Part shown: positions 1-8,120 of the stretch, one piece after another
How positions within the stretch are numbered: the first letter of the stretch is position 1
Layout: each line of letters begins with the position of its first letter
Source of the DNA: Enterococcus florum
Lineage (GTDB): Bacteria > Bacillota > Bacilli > Lactobacillales > Enterococcaceae
Direction of reading: 5' to 3'
Assembly: GCF_004309355.1 (NCBI RefSeq)
Contig: NZ_BJCC01000007.1
Coordinates: forward strand, 90,985-154,984
Length of the DNA: 64,000 bases
The notes under the pieces: generated by a model
Databases searched by the model: none
What the model was told of the DNA's origin: nothing
What the model saw: the letters and a program-made list of their open reading frames with translations, nothing else
Translations under genes and position numbers: made by a program

Positions 1-825
1 ACTCACGGCAGTTGGATTGCTCGTGGATTGAGAAACGATCGAAGCCATCCCTTTGATGATCTCTGCATTCCCGATCGCATAGCCAATGCGCCAGCCAGTC
101 ATTGCGAAGGTCTTAGAAACGCCGTTGATGATAATGGTTTGTTTCGCGATCTCGTCAGACAGCGAGGCCATATAAGGTGCATGCTTGCCATTATAAACCA
201 ATCGTGCATAGATATCATCGGAAATGATTAAGATATCCTTTTCCACGGCCCATTCACCGATTGCCCGCAATTCGTCTTCTGTATAGATCATTCCAGTCGG
301 GTTCGACGGAGAATTCAGCAAAATCGCTTGGGTTCTGTCCGTCAATGCCTCTTCCAGCTGCTCTACCGTGATCTTATACTCGTTTTCCAGCTTGGTCTCC
401 ACTAAAACTGGTACGCCTTCAGCCAGCTTTACTTGTTCGCCGTAGCTGACCCAATACGGAACTGGGATGATGACTTCATCTCCGGGATCTAAAATGGTCT
501 GGAACAAGGTATACAACGCAAATTTGGCGCCGCTGGTCACGATCACTTGATTCGGTTCAAGATCCAGCCCATAATCTCGTTTCGTTACTTGGATAATCGC
601 CTCTTTTAATTCAGGGGTTCCGCCGGCAGCAGTATAGAAGCTGACCTTCCCGCTTTTGATTGCTTCGATCGCTGCCTCTTCAATATTGTCCGGCGTAGTA
701 AAGTCAGGCTCACCAACGGTCAAGCCGATCACGTTGTGTCCCTCTGCCTTTAATTTTCTTACTTTCGCCGTTGCAGCTAGAGTGACTGATGGTTCAAGTT
801 TTTTGATACGTTTCGCTAATTTCAT
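1..825 (-). CDS. aspB: Aspartate aminotransferase, class I/II PLP-dependent (3' end outside window)
   Basis: Transfers the amino group between aspartate and 2-oxoglutarate using pyridoxal phosphate, in the cytosol. The first 275 codons are visible, read from the ATG at 825 with an AGGAG nine bases upstream; the usual length is near 390-400, so the C-terminal third lies beyond base 1. Seen: the N-terminal segment ending VGEPDF, the NSPSNPTG substrate/PLP motif, and SKTFAMTGWRIG, whose Lys is the expected Schiff-base residue. It is followed upstream on the same strand by a TseB-like gene and dinG, the order known around aspB in Bacillus, which supports aspartate rather than another amino acid as substrate. 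The substrate is family inference. Confidence 0.88.
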   Translation of the reverse strand, partial: MKLAKRIKKLEPSVTLAATAKVRKLKAEGHNVIGLTVGEPDFTTPDNIEEAAIEAIKSGKVSFYTAAGGTPELKEAIIQVTKRDYGLDLEPNQVIVTSGAKFALYTLFQTILDPGDEVIIPVPYWVSYGEQVKLAEGVPVLVETKLENEYKITVEQLEEALTDRTQAILLNSPSNPTGMIYTEDELRAIGEWAVEKDILIISDDIYARLVYNGKHAPYMASLSDEIAKQTIIINGVSKTFAMTGWRIGYAIGNAEIIKGMASIVSQSTSNPTAVS

Positions 826-850
826 CCTCAACAACTCCTACCAATTATTT

Positions 851-1354
851 TTAACTACCTTTGATAACATTGATTGTCTGTCCATCCTTGAAGGACAGTA
901 AGTAATACTCGATTGATCCATTCGCTGCTTTTCCAGTGACTTCCCACACCGCCTGGTCCTCGAAAAGACCTAACGCCGCTTGCTTGATCGAAAGATCAGG
1001 CTGTTCTTGACTGACTCGGTCTCGAGCCGACTTTTCAGACAGGCCTTCAGATAACTTCACGACATGAATCTGCTGATCGGATTTTGGAATGATCACTGCA
1101 AGTTCTTTGCCCTCCGCGTCTTGACCGACCACAGTGAAATAGGTTTTCTCCCGATTGAACCAATAAAAGTTTTCCACTGTTTTCAGATTTGTTTGCTGTT
1201 TGGCAATTTGGATCGCTTCATTTTTTGCCTGCTGTCTTGGCTGATTTGCACGAATCAACAGCATCGTTACAACGACTAAAACCGCAAATATGGCTCCAAT
1301 AATGGCAACAAGACGTTTATTTACTTTTTTTGGCGCTCTTCTTCGTGTACCCAA
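851..1354 (-). CDS. tseB: TseB/YpmB-like membrane protein (DUF5590)
   Basis: A 167-residue protein with a basic N-terminus (RRRAPKKVNKR), one membrane helix at about residues 15-34, and an extracytoplasmic domain with paired PepSY-like halves. The start is a TTG at 1354 with AAGGGAG nine bases upstream; no better ATG exists in frame. It belongs by length, topology and position (between dinG and aspB) to the YpmB/TseB family. In Bacillus, TseB has been linked to cell-wall elongation and sensitivity to a bacteriocin through a class A/B penicillin-binding protein; that role is transferred, not seen here. It probably forms one transcript with dinG and aspB: gaps are 53 and 25 bases. Confidence 0.75.
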   Translation of the reverse strand: MGTRRRAPKKVNKRLVAIIGAIFAVLVVVTMLLIRANQPRQQAKNEAIQIAKQQTNLKTVENFYWFNREKTYFTVVGQDAEGKELAVIIPKSDQQIHVVKLSEGLSEKSARDRVSQEQPDLSIKQAALGLFEDQAVWEVTGKAANGSIEYYLLSFKDGQTINVIKGS

Positions 1355-1407
1355 AACGTTTGTCTCCCTTCAGATAAAACCCATTATACCAAAAGAATGC
1401 GCTGGGC

Positions 1408-4164
1408 TCACTGGTTGTTTGGATTTTTGTCGGAACTTAAGAAATCACTGAGTTCCTCCAGTACCTCGTCGAACGGCGCCTCTACGACCGGCAGCTCTTT
1501 TGGCAATGATTTGCGCAATTGGCCTCCGTATCTAGCCGTGATTAAACGCCGATCCAGCAACAGCATAACACCCTTATCGGTCTCTGAACGAATCAATCGT
1601 CCTAACGCCTGCCGCAGTCGAAGCGCTGCATGAGGAACGGATTCCTGAAAGAAGGGATTGATCCCCTGCTGCTCCAAAAAGTCGTTGCGGGCCTTTACTT
1701 GCAAGCGTTGCGGATTCTCAAACGGCAATCGTGTGACAACTAGAATTTGCAAGACCTCTCCTGGCAGATCGATTCCTTCCCAAAAGCTGTCGGCCCCAAA
1801 AAGCAGCGCATCCTCAGAAAGCAAAAAGCGCTTGAGCAATTTTTCCCGACTGCCGCCGATGCCCTGAGCCAGAACCTCTCTACCTTCATTCAGCAACGGA
1901 ACCTTCATGTGATGATAGACCCGATTCAAAATATCATGAGACGTAAACAGCACGAGAATAGGGCGTTTTTCTTTTTTTGCCAGTTGAGAGATGAGCTTGC
2001 TTAGATAGTTGGCATATTTTTCAGGCGAGGTTTCCTGGATTGCAATCCCGTCAGTTGGGATATACAGTCGAGCTTGTTTTTCATAATCATACGGACTCGG
2101 GATTACCTTTAACGCGGTTTCAGGAATCCCCCAGCGTCTGGCAAAATAGCGTCGATCACTGCCGATTTTCATCGTGCCGCCTAAATAAAGAATCTGTTGA
2201 TATCGCTGATACCAAGCCGTTTCCGGCAACAATGAAGCGGCCAAATCCTGAACATGAAAGGATTGGTCCTGTTCCTTCAGCCAATGGATATACCGTGATT
2301 TCCATTGCTCGAAAAACAGCTCAAAGCTTTCCTTTTGGCGTTCCAGCTTGCGGTACAGATCGGTAAATTCTCCCCACTGTCCCTGCTGCTTCAAGCTGAA
2401 CCGATCCTTTTCACTCATAAAGTACGCCTGTACTTGCTGAGAGGCCTGCAGCGCTTCATCATACAACAGCGACACTCGCTGGATTAGTTTTTCTCCTTCA
2501 TAAGACGATTGATCCAACTGTTCCTTGGAGATCATCGGCTCCTTGCCGTTAGCAGCCAAACGTTTGCAGGTTTCAAACAGGTCCAGCAAGTCTTCCACCA
2601 ATTCAGTCAAAATATCTTCCAATAGATCCAGCATATGTGCAGCAGAACGATCCGACTCAGCGATCCTTTTCCATTTATCAAAAGCTTCGGTCTCTGCCAG
2701 GCGATTGAGATGTTTTTTTGTATTCAGCGCACTAACTTGATGGGTACTCACTTGTTCAAGGATTCGATTCAAGTGGTGTGCTTCGTCAATGATCAAATAG
2801 GGACTTTCTGGCAATTGAAACGATCGCCGCTGCCCTTCATGCGCCAAAAAAGCATGATTGGTCACATACACATTCGATTGCTTGGCCTTCTTTTCACGGT
2901 GCCGCAAAAAATCCACAGTATAAAAAGGACTTGCCGGACTGATGGTCTCGATGCCCTGATGTGCCACATCCCGCCAAAAAGCATGCTGCAGGCTGGTCAT
3001 ATTCAATTCGTCAAAATCCCCCGTCTCTGTTTGAGTAAGCCACACCAGCACAGCCATTTGATAAAAGCTGTACTGCTTGTGCTCCGTTCTTTTTTGCAGC
3101 GTTTGCTGGTAACGTACAAGATCGATATAATGACGACTGCTTTTCATGATCACTGCCTGCAAAGGCTGATCCAGCAATCGGTTTAATAAAGGCAGATCAT
3201 GTGTGATGATCTGTTCCTGTAAAAGCAAGGAAGCAGTACTGATGACCAATGGTTTTTCCGGTGATGCCAGATAACTCATCGGTAGTAAATATCCCAAAGT
3301 CTTGCCTAGTCCGGTGGCCGCTTCAACGATGGTGTTTTTCTCTGTTTTTTTAGTGAAAAAGTCATAGACGAGGTTCATCAAACGCGATTGCTCTCGCCGA
3401 AAGACTAACTGATCCTGATACAGACGCTCCTTGGCCTTTTTTGCTCGAGGGTAGGCTTTATTGCCGTAATAAGTCTCTTCAAAAAGGGCAACAGACTTCT
3501 TTTTCAATGCGATTCCTTGAACGATCTGGAGGTCTTCTGACAGCTCCTTCGGCTGATGGGCCATTTCGTCAAATAAGTCCTGCAAATAATCACCTGTTTG
3601 AAAAGCCATGTGCTCTGTCAATCTGCTGATTTTTTCCATCGTCACCAAAGGCAGTGAGCGGATTTTCTGTTCAATCCTTAAAAACAACTGCGCCGTCACT
3701 TCCGCATCGCTGTCTGCTTGATGAGGATTACGATGCGCCAAGCCTAATTCCGTTGACAAATCACTCAAACGGAAACTCAAGGAAGTCGGCAGAAAAATCT
3801 GTGCCAGCTCCACTGTGTCGATTCCCGGGATCGTCAATGGCGGCATGCCGCACCGGGTCAATTCGTTACTTAAAAAGGTATAATCAAAGAAAATGTTGTG
3901 GGCAATAAATATCGTATCTTCCAAAAGATTAAAAATCGTTTCAGCCACATCTTCAAAAAAAGGAGCCTGCCGAACACGCTGATTCGTGATACCTGTCAGC
4001 GTTTGAATTTGTTTAGAAATGCCTTTGTCCGGATTGATATCTGTCGCAAAACGTGTGACGATCTCTCCGTCCTCCACAAGAACACAGCCAAATTGGATGA
4101 TTCGATCAGTGGCGGCATCGGTTCCGGTTGTCTCGATATCGACAACAGCGTACGTTTTTTTCAT
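1408..4164 (-). CDS. dinG: DinG-type 3'-5' exonuclease/helicase fusion
   Basis: A 918-residue fusion. Residues 1-165 form a DEDDh-type exonuclease like DNA polymerase III epsilon: DIETTG (D9, E11), AHNIFFDYTFL near 88-98, and HQADSDAE near 148. The rest is an XPD/DinG-family superfamily 2 helicase with Walker A EAATGLGKT at 281-289, DEAH at 460-463, and a C-terminal motif VI (QALGRLIRS). The four cysteines that bind an iron-sulfur cluster in Gram-negative DinG are not evident, as expected for the Firmicute form, which acts mainly as a nuclease. The start ATG at 4164 has AAGGAGG five bases upstream. It heads a likely operon with tseB and aspB. Confidence 0.92.
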   Translation of the reverse strand: MKKTYAVVDIETTGTDAATDRIIQFGCVLVEDGEIVTRFATDINPDKGISKQIQTLTGITNQRVRQAPFFEDVAETIFNLLEDTIFIAHNIFFDYTFLSNELTRCGMPPLTIPGIDTVELAQIFLPTSLSFRLSDLSTELGLAHRNPHQADSDAEVTAQLFLRIEQKIRSLPLVTMEKISRLTEHMAFQTGDYLQDLFDEMAHQPKELSEDLQIVQGIALKKKSVALFEETYYGNKAYPRAKKAKERLYQDQLVFRREQSRLMNLVYDFFTKKTEKNTIVEAATGLGKTLGYLLPMSYLASPEKPLVISTASLLLQEQIITHDLPLLNRLLDQPLQAVIMKSSRHYIDLVRYQQTLQKRTEHKQYSFYQMAVLVWLTQTETGDFDELNMTSLQHAFWRDVAHQGIETISPASPFYTVDFLRHREKKAKQSNVYVTNHAFLAHEGQRRSFQLPESPYLIIDEAHHLNRILEQVSTHQVSALNTKKHLNRLAETEAFDKWKRIAESDRSAAHMLDLLEDILTELVEDLLDLFETCKRLAANGKEPMISKEQLDQSSYEGEKLIQRVSLLYDEALQASQQVQAYFMSEKDRFSLKQQGQWGEFTDLYRKLERQKESFELFFEQWKSRYIHWLKEQDQSFHVQDLAASLLPETAWYQRYQQILYLGGTMKIGSDRRYFARRWGIPETALKVIPSPYDYEKQARLYIPTDGIAIQETSPEKYANYLSKLISQLAKKEKRPILVLFTSHDILNRVYHHMKVPLLNEGREVLAQGIGGSREKLLKRFLLSEDALLFGADSFWEGIDLPGEVLQILVVTRLPFENPQRLQVKARNDFLEQQGINPFFQESVPHAALRLRQALGRLIRSETDKGVMLLLDRRLITARYGGQLRKSLPKELPVVEAPFDEVLEELSDFLSSDKNPNNQ

Positions 4165-4299
4165 GATATCCTCCTTCCTATGGAATTATAGCGGATTCTG
4201 CCGCTTTTTAACAGACATGACCATTAAAAAGCGGGTGCTGAACCCGTACTATCACAAAATTTCTGAACGGCTTCAGGAGATCACGCTGATTTTGAACGC

Positions 4300-4329
4300 A
4301 AAAAAACTCGAGCACAGATGTACTCGAGT
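4300..4329 (-). terminator. Intrinsic terminator of the cold-shock gene
   Basis: Arms ACTCGAG and CTCGAGT pair across a 10-base loop and are followed on the minus strand by seven T. It lies just after the csp stop codon and before the dinG promoter region. Confidence 0.85.
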
Positions 4330-4344
4330 CAGGATTGATTCAAA

Positions 4345-4545
4345 TTAAGCTTTGTTTACGTTAGTAGCTTGAGGTCCACGTTGACCGTCTTCTACGTCGA
4401 AAGTAACCGCTTGGCCTTCTTCTAACGTCTTGAAGCCGTCACCTTGGATAGCTGAGAAATGAACGAATACGTCGTTTCCGTTTTCAGCGGTAATAAATCC
4501 GTAACCTTTTTCTGCGTTGAACCATTTTACTGTACCTTGTTCCAT
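4345..4545 (-). CDS. Cold-shock protein, CspA family
   Basis: A 66-residue single OB-fold RNA chaperone with both RNA-binding motifs: KGYGFIT (RNP1) and VFVHF (RNP2). It binds single-stranded RNA/DNA in the cytosol. Two ATGs are in frame; AGGAGG abuts the first (4554) but lies nine bases from the second (4545), so translation almost certainly begins at MEQGTVKW. The gene is monocistronic, with its own promoter at 4658-4686 and terminator at 4300-4329. The predicted untranslated leader is about 105 nt, typical of csp genes where leader structure governs cold expression. Confidence 0.95.
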   Translation of the reverse strand: MEQGTVKWFNAEKGYGFITAENGNDVFVHFSAIQGDGFKTLEEGQAVTFDVEDGQRGPQATNVNKA

Positions 4546-4657
4546 GTTAAACATCCTCCTAGGATAACTATTGATTTGTAATTACTTGCATGGTGATAAG
4601 GAAGATGTTGTTTGAAACAAGCTTGCCATTTATTACCTAACAAAAACTACATGAATA

Positions 4658-4686
4658 ACTATAACACATTCCTTTTGAATTCTCCA
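4658..4686 (-). promoter_or_regulatory. Predicted csp promoter with extended -10
   Basis: On the minus strand TGGAGA (-35), a 17-base spacer ending TGT, and TATAGT (-10). The TGn before the -10 makes an extended -10 element. Transcription would start near 4651, giving a leader of about 105 nt before the ATG at 4545. Confidence 0.6.
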
Positions 4687-4733
4687 CTTAATTTGCTCAA
4701 AATTTTATTTAAAACCGGATCAAACCATTTTCA

Positions 4734-5846
4734 TCAGTAGCGTAAAATCGCCAGCAGACTCTTCTCGTCAGGAGCGTCCTTTTGATCAAGGATAAAGACC
4801 TGCCCGCTGTTTTTGATAACATGGTCGGCAATCTCATTCAATACTTGACGGCGATCGTACTCCATATCAGGATCTTCGCCGAATCCATCCACTAGATTGG
4901 AAGTCGCAATGAACAGATGGGAGATTTTCCCTTCCTTGGCTGCCTGAGCGATATCGACCAGTTGATCGATGAATTTTTTGTTCATTAGCTTTTGATAACC
5001 GGCGGCTTCTGCGGCGGCTAATTCATCGTTGATTTTTTGAGCACCTAACTCAATATCTTTTACACCCAGCTGAGCCGGTGAAGCTGAAACAGCTGCTTGG
5101 TCAGAGTAATAGCTGTTTTTGGCAATCTTTTTAAATTGCGTTTGATTTTCTGGCAAGGCGAACAAGTACACAGGAAGCTTGTCTGGGTTGTCTAAGCCGT
5201 CCTTCAGGAAATTGTCTACAGCCTGGTAATAATTGACCCAGTCGATCTCTACTTCCTCATCCTTCGCATTCACACCATGATAGGCGATCCCTTCTTGAGA
5301 GCTTCCTTGTGAGGAATAATTTAAGTTGCCGCCCGTCAATTCGTCTCCTAAAGCGGTCACCACATCTTTCGGTGCCCCTTCTGGAAGCGCCACTTCTTGG
5401 ACCGCACGATTTTTTACGACATATAACTTCATGGAATCACGATTCAGCCCCATGAGGTAGTAAGAATAATTGTATTGCGCGTTTTTGATGATCGCCAACA
5501 GGTAAGGCAGGTCACTGACATAATATTGATTGTCTACTTCGATATTCAAGCGATGAACATACGTTTCTTCCGCGCCTAAAATAATCGCAGCACTTTTCGT
5601 TGCGCTTCTCCAAAAGGATGGATCCGCAAGCAACCGATCGATTTTTTCTTGGAATGGTGCAAAGCTTTGATCTGCATAACGTTTCTCAAAGCGCTTTTTG
5701 GCCTCTTTTGCAAAGTTCTTCAAACGAATTTGATCCTTCTCAACCTCTTGATGCGCCACGTGGGTATTCAACATAAACGTAATAAATGGTCCCTTTGCGT
5801 CATCTGAAGTCAATTCAGCGAGTAACTTTTTACTAATCAATGCCAT
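4734..5846 (-). CDS. baeRF-like protein (bacterial relative of archaeal/eukaryotic release factor 1)
   Basis: A 370-residue soluble protein without signal peptide or membrane helix. The layout fits the baeRF families: an N-terminal part beginning ISKKLLAELTSDDAKGPFITFMLNTH, a central beta-rich part (residues about 120-220, YYLMGLNRDSMKLYVVKNR), and a C-terminal L7Ae/ribonuclease-H-like part with LVDIAQAAKEGKISHLFIA and DHVIKNSGQVFIL. Those families are predicted to act on stalled ribosomes; nothing here proves it. A diagnostic GGQ is not seen; a Gly-rich stretch (DELTGGNLNY) occupies the comparable region. The ATG at 5846 follows AGGAGGGG. It is monocistronic with a weak extended -10 (TGG TACACT, 5883-5891). 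Confidence 0.6.
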   Translation of the reverse strand: MALISKKLLAELTSDDAKGPFITFMLNTHVAHQEVEKDQIRLKNFAKEAKKRFEKRYADQSFAPFQEKIDRLLADPSFWRSATKSAAIILGAEETYVHRLNIEVDNQYYVSDLPYLLAIIKNAQYNYSYYLMGLNRDSMKLYVVKNRAVQEVALPEGAPKDVVTALGDELTGGNLNYSSQGSSQEGIAYHGVNAKDEEVEIDWVNYYQAVDNFLKDGLDNPDKLPVYLFALPENQTQFKKIAKNSYYSDQAAVSASPAQLGVKDIELGAQKINDELAAAEAAGYQKLMNKKFIDQLVDIAQAAKEGKISHLFIATSNLVDGFGEDPDMEYDRRQVLNEIADHVIKNSGQVFILDQKDAPDEKSLLAILRY

Positions 5847-6000
5847 AAATAAACCCCTCCTAAATTAAAATCTTACAAGCTCAGTGTACCATAGGGGCAT
5901 AATTCCTCGAAACGATACGCAAGAAAAGTCTTTATAAGCATAAAATTGTTTGAATCCTAAACGTTACTTATGTTTTTCTCATAATTTTCTTAGCAATTAA

Positions 6001-6078
6001 CTAAGCAAGTTTCATGATTTTTTGAAGCGTTTCCTTTATGATAAAGACATACCAATTATCCCGAATTGGTTTTTTCAT
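6001..6078 (-). CDS. Possible 25-residue small protein
   Basis: An unrecognised short frame: MKKPIRDNWYVFIIKETLQ then KIMKLA. A good ribosome-binding site (TAGGAG, six bases before the ATG at 6078) is the main support. The product is basic with a short hydrophobic centre (YVFII). On the opposite strand two terminator-like hairpins cover its start region (6051-6075 and 6116-6147), a geometry that would suit an antisense RNA. It could be a leader peptide, a small toxin-like peptide, or chance. No function is claimed. Confidence 0.3.
   Translation of the reverse strand: MKKPIRDNWYVFIIKETLQKIMKLA
6051..6075 (+). terminator. Terminator-like hairpin with no upstream plus-strand gene
   Basis: ACCAATT and AATTGGT pair across ATCCCG and are followed by six T on the plus strand. 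No plus-strand gene ends here, so it may end a small RNA. A weak promoter match (TTGTTT, 17 bases, TATGTT at 5946-5974) lies upstream. Confidence 0.4.
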
Positions 6079-6115
6079 ACTTACTCCTACCAAGAGTAAA
6101 TAACAACCTTCATTT

Positions 6116-6147
6116 CCACCATAGTGACGGCTATGGTGGTTTTTTTT
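6116..6147 (+). terminator. Strong terminator-like hairpin upstream of the PH/SHOCT gene
   Basis: CCACCATAG and CTATGGTGG form a perfect nine-pair stem with loop TGACGG, followed by eight T. It lies between the candidate small RNA region and the promoter at 6152-6180. It may end a plus-strand RNA, or in minus-strand RNA it may be a 5' hairpin of the 25-codon frame. Confidence 0.6.
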
Positions 6148-6151
6148 GTGA

Positions 6152-6180
6152 TTGTTTGCTGCAGAAGTCTTTGCTACAAT
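6152..6180 (+). promoter_or_regulatory. Predicted promoter of the PH/SHOCT gene
   Basis: TTGTTT, a 17-base spacer, and TACAAT, ending 30 bases before the ATG at 6211. Spacing is ideal and the -10 matches at five of six positions. Confidence 0.55.
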
Positions 6181-6210
6181 AAAATGAAGACTAACAAAAG
6201 GGGAATACTC

Positions 6211-6756
6211 ATGAAACATGCTGAACAAATGTATACCTATTGCAAGGAAAGAGGCTATTTTTCCGGATCTGATCGATCATTTACCTTGAAATTGTTTGAA
6301 GTGATCGAAAAATATCTGACACCAGAAGAAGAAGTCCTTTTATGCTTTGTCGGCGTGCATAACCGTCGTTCGGCCACCAGCAACGAAGGGTTTTATGCCT
6401 ACGCACTGACCAACCAGCGATTGATGATGGGCCAGAAAAAACTGCTGGGTGACGACATCAAAAGTCTTTCGCTGCAAAGCATTCAGGACATTCGCCTGCA
6501 TAAAGACTCTACTACTGCTTTGCTCGAGCTCCATACTGCAGATGGTCCGATTAAGATCATGCTGACAGAATACGAATCAGAGGATATCTATCAAAGTCTC
6601 CGACACCAGCTTTTTCATTCTGTTGATTCGTCATCGGAAAAAGGCACTCCTCCTGAATCAGCTGCCGAGCAGTTACTCAAGTTTAAAGAAATGCTGGATG
6701 ATCAGCTGATTACCAAAGAAGATTTTGAAAAGTTGAAAAATGAAATTCTAAGCTAA
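6211..6756 (+). CDS. PH-like domain protein with C-terminal SHOCT segment
   Basis: A 181-residue cytosolic protein. Residues about 35-125 resemble a bacterial PH-type domain (YALTNQRLMMGQ, then alternating beta strands such as TTALLELHTADGPIKIML). The last 30 residues (EQLLKFKEMLDDQLITKEDFEKLK) match the SHOCT pattern, a short helical module often at the ends of membrane-associated or oligomeric proteins. The start at 6211 is chosen over an upstream frame extension because AGGGG lies seven bases before it and the extension has no ribosome-binding site. Function unknown. It is monocistronic and convergent with rsmI. Confidence 0.7.
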   Translation: MKHAEQMYTYCKERGYFSGSDRSFTLKLFEVIEKYLTPEEEVLLCFVGVHNRRSATSNEGFYAYALTNQRLMMGQKKLLGDDIKSLSLQSIQDIRLHKDSTTALLELHTADGPIKIMLTEYESEDIYQSLRHQLFHSVDSSSEKGTPPESAAEQLLKFKEMLDDQLITKEDFEKLKNEILS

Positions 6757-6790
6757 AAAACGCCCCCTGATTCTCCACGGATCAGGGGGC
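6755..6790 (-). terminator. Terminator of the dnaX-rsmI operon
   Basis: GCCCCCTGAT and ATCAGGGGGC form a ten-pair GC-rich stem; on the minus strand it is followed by six T. It sits between two convergent genes and may also slow plus-strand transcripts from 6211-6756, though that side lacks a T-run. Confidence 0.85.
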
Positions 6791-6862
6791 GAAATTATTT
6801 ATAAAAGGATTTGAGGCATAGCAGCTCTTCGGATTCAAAAAGAAGCCAACCTCGACAGCTTC

Positions 6863-7720
6863 TTATAGTTCATGATACGACTTGTACACATCCTGCTTTT
6901 TCAGCTGATTTCGTTTGGCAACATCTTTGATTGCTTCTTTGCTAGACTTGCCTTCACGGATCAGCTGCTCCACCTGTTCCTTTAAGGATCCTTCGATAAG
7001 GGGCTTTTCAGCAGTTTCCGTTGAGCCCGCTACCAATAAGCAGCATTCTCCTTTTAAGGGATGCTCCAAGAGATGGTCGTATACCTCTTGGACTGTCCCA
7101 CGGATATATTCTTCATACAACTTTGTCAGCTCTCGACAAACCACGACCTCTCGCTCGCCCATGATTTCTTGAATCGTCTTCAAGGTTTCTTTGACGCGGT
7201 GCGGCGATTCGTAAAAAATCAAGGTCGCTGTCTGATACTTTAGTTCCTCCAGTTCCTTTTTTTGCTGGCTCTTCTTGCGCTGCAAAAAGCCGTAGAAATA
7301 AAAGGGCTGCGGTGACAGACCAGAGGCGATCAACGCAGTCATTCCTGCAGTCGCACCTGGCAAAGACACGACAGCGATTTGTTCGAGAATGCAGGCCTGC
7401 ACCAATTCATATCCAGGATCGCTGATGGAAGGCATTCCTGCATCACTGACCTGAGCGATCGTTTTTCCTTGCTTCAGCAGCTCGATCAGTTCAGGGATTC
7501 GTTCTTTGTAATTGTGTTCATGAAGACTTCGTTGAGGTACCTTGATCTCAAAATGATTTAACAGTTTCTGCGTATTGCGTGTGTCCTCGCTGGCGATCAG
7601 ATTCACTGTTTGCAGTGTGCTGACCGCTCGAAAAGTCATATCTTCGAGATTCCCAATGGGGGTAGGAACCAAATACAATGTTCCAAATGATTGCTTGGCA
7701 AAGCTTTTTTGTGTGTGCAT
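6863..7720 (-). CDS. rsmI: 16S rRNA 2'-O-ribose methyltransferase RsmI
   Basis: Methylates the 2'-OH of cytidine 1402 in 16S rRNA using S-adenosylmethionine. At 285 residues it is a full-length member of the SPOUT-unrelated tetrapyrrole-methylase fold. Seen: PTPIGNLEDMTFRA near the N-terminus, ASEDTRNTQKLL, SDAGMPSISDPG, and PGATAGMTALIASGL. The last 45 residues carry the usual C-terminal extension (LIREGKSSKEAIKDVAK). The ATG at 7720 follows AAAGGAAG. It is the last gene of the dnaX operon, as in Bacillus (yabC), though a hairpin at 7744-7774 separates it from yabA and suggests partial termination or its own promoter. Confidence 0.95.
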   Translation of the reverse strand: MHTQKSFAKQSFGTLYLVPTPIGNLEDMTFRAVSTLQTVNLIASEDTRNTQKLLNHFEIKVPQRSLHEHNYKERIPELIELLKQGKTIAQVSDAGMPSISDPGYELVQACILEQIAVVSLPGATAGMTALIASGLSPQPFYFYGFLQRKKSQQKKELEELKYQTATLIFYESPHRVKETLKTIQEIMGEREVVVCRELTKLYEEYIRGTVQEVYDHLLEHPLKGECCLLVAGSTETAEKPLIEGSLKEQVEQLIREGKSSKEAIKDVAKRNQLKKQDVYKSYHEL

Positions 7721-7743
7721 AGGGTCTTCCTTTCTAAGAAAAG

Positions 7744-7774
7744 ATAAAAAAACCGGAACAGGTGTCCCGGTTTT
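7744..7774 (-). terminator. Hairpin between yabA and rsmI
   Basis: AAAACCGG and CCGGTTTT pair across ten bases; the minus strand continues with seven T. The stem overlaps the yabA stop codon. It probably reduces read-through into rsmI. Confidence 0.65.
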
Positions 7775-8120
7775 ATTTTCCTTGTTTGCTTTCTCGATAG
7801 ATCACATCTAAGCAAAACGCACAGGGTTCATCGTGTTCTCGTCTTGAGCCATAGAGAAGATTGCAGACGTGAAAGCCATCTTCGTAAATTTTTTCCAAGT
7901 TCATTCGGGAGATTGACAGCTCCTGACGCTCATCCGCACTAGCGTTTTTTTGATTCACTTCGCGGATTCGTTCACGCAGGCGTTCGTTTTCCATTTCAAG
8001 CGTCGCATTTTTTTCCACTAGTTCTAAAAGTGCGGCCTTCATTTCAACCAATTCAGTCAAATTGTGCTGCATTTTCTGCTCCAACTGATTCAGTCCGTCA
8101 TAAAGCGAACGCTTATCCAT
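7773..8120 (-). CDS. yabA: YabA, negative regulator of replication initiation
   Basis: YabA binds DnaA and the beta clamp and limits re-initiation at oriC. The 115-residue product has the family's two parts: an N-terminal leucine-zipper coiled coil (residues about 5-65) and a C-terminal zinc-binding part with HVCNLLYG and CAFC. The start is placed at MDKRSLYDG (8120), behind AGGTGAG; an adjacent ATG at 8123 is possible. It overlaps the end of ricT, so translation is probably coupled. The order holB-ricT-yabA-rsmI is the one known in Bacillus. Confidence 0.92.
   Translation of the reverse strand: MDKRSLYDGLNQLEQKMQHNLTELVEMKAALLELVEKNATLEMENERLRERIREVNQKNASADERQELSISRMNLEKIYEDGFHVCNLLYGSRREHDEPCAFCLDVIYRESKQGK

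Noticed and set aside
2040..3186. Long plus-strand frames inside dinG
   Set aside because: They lie opposite the conserved DinG helicase frame, lack ribosome-binding sites, and show no protein family features.
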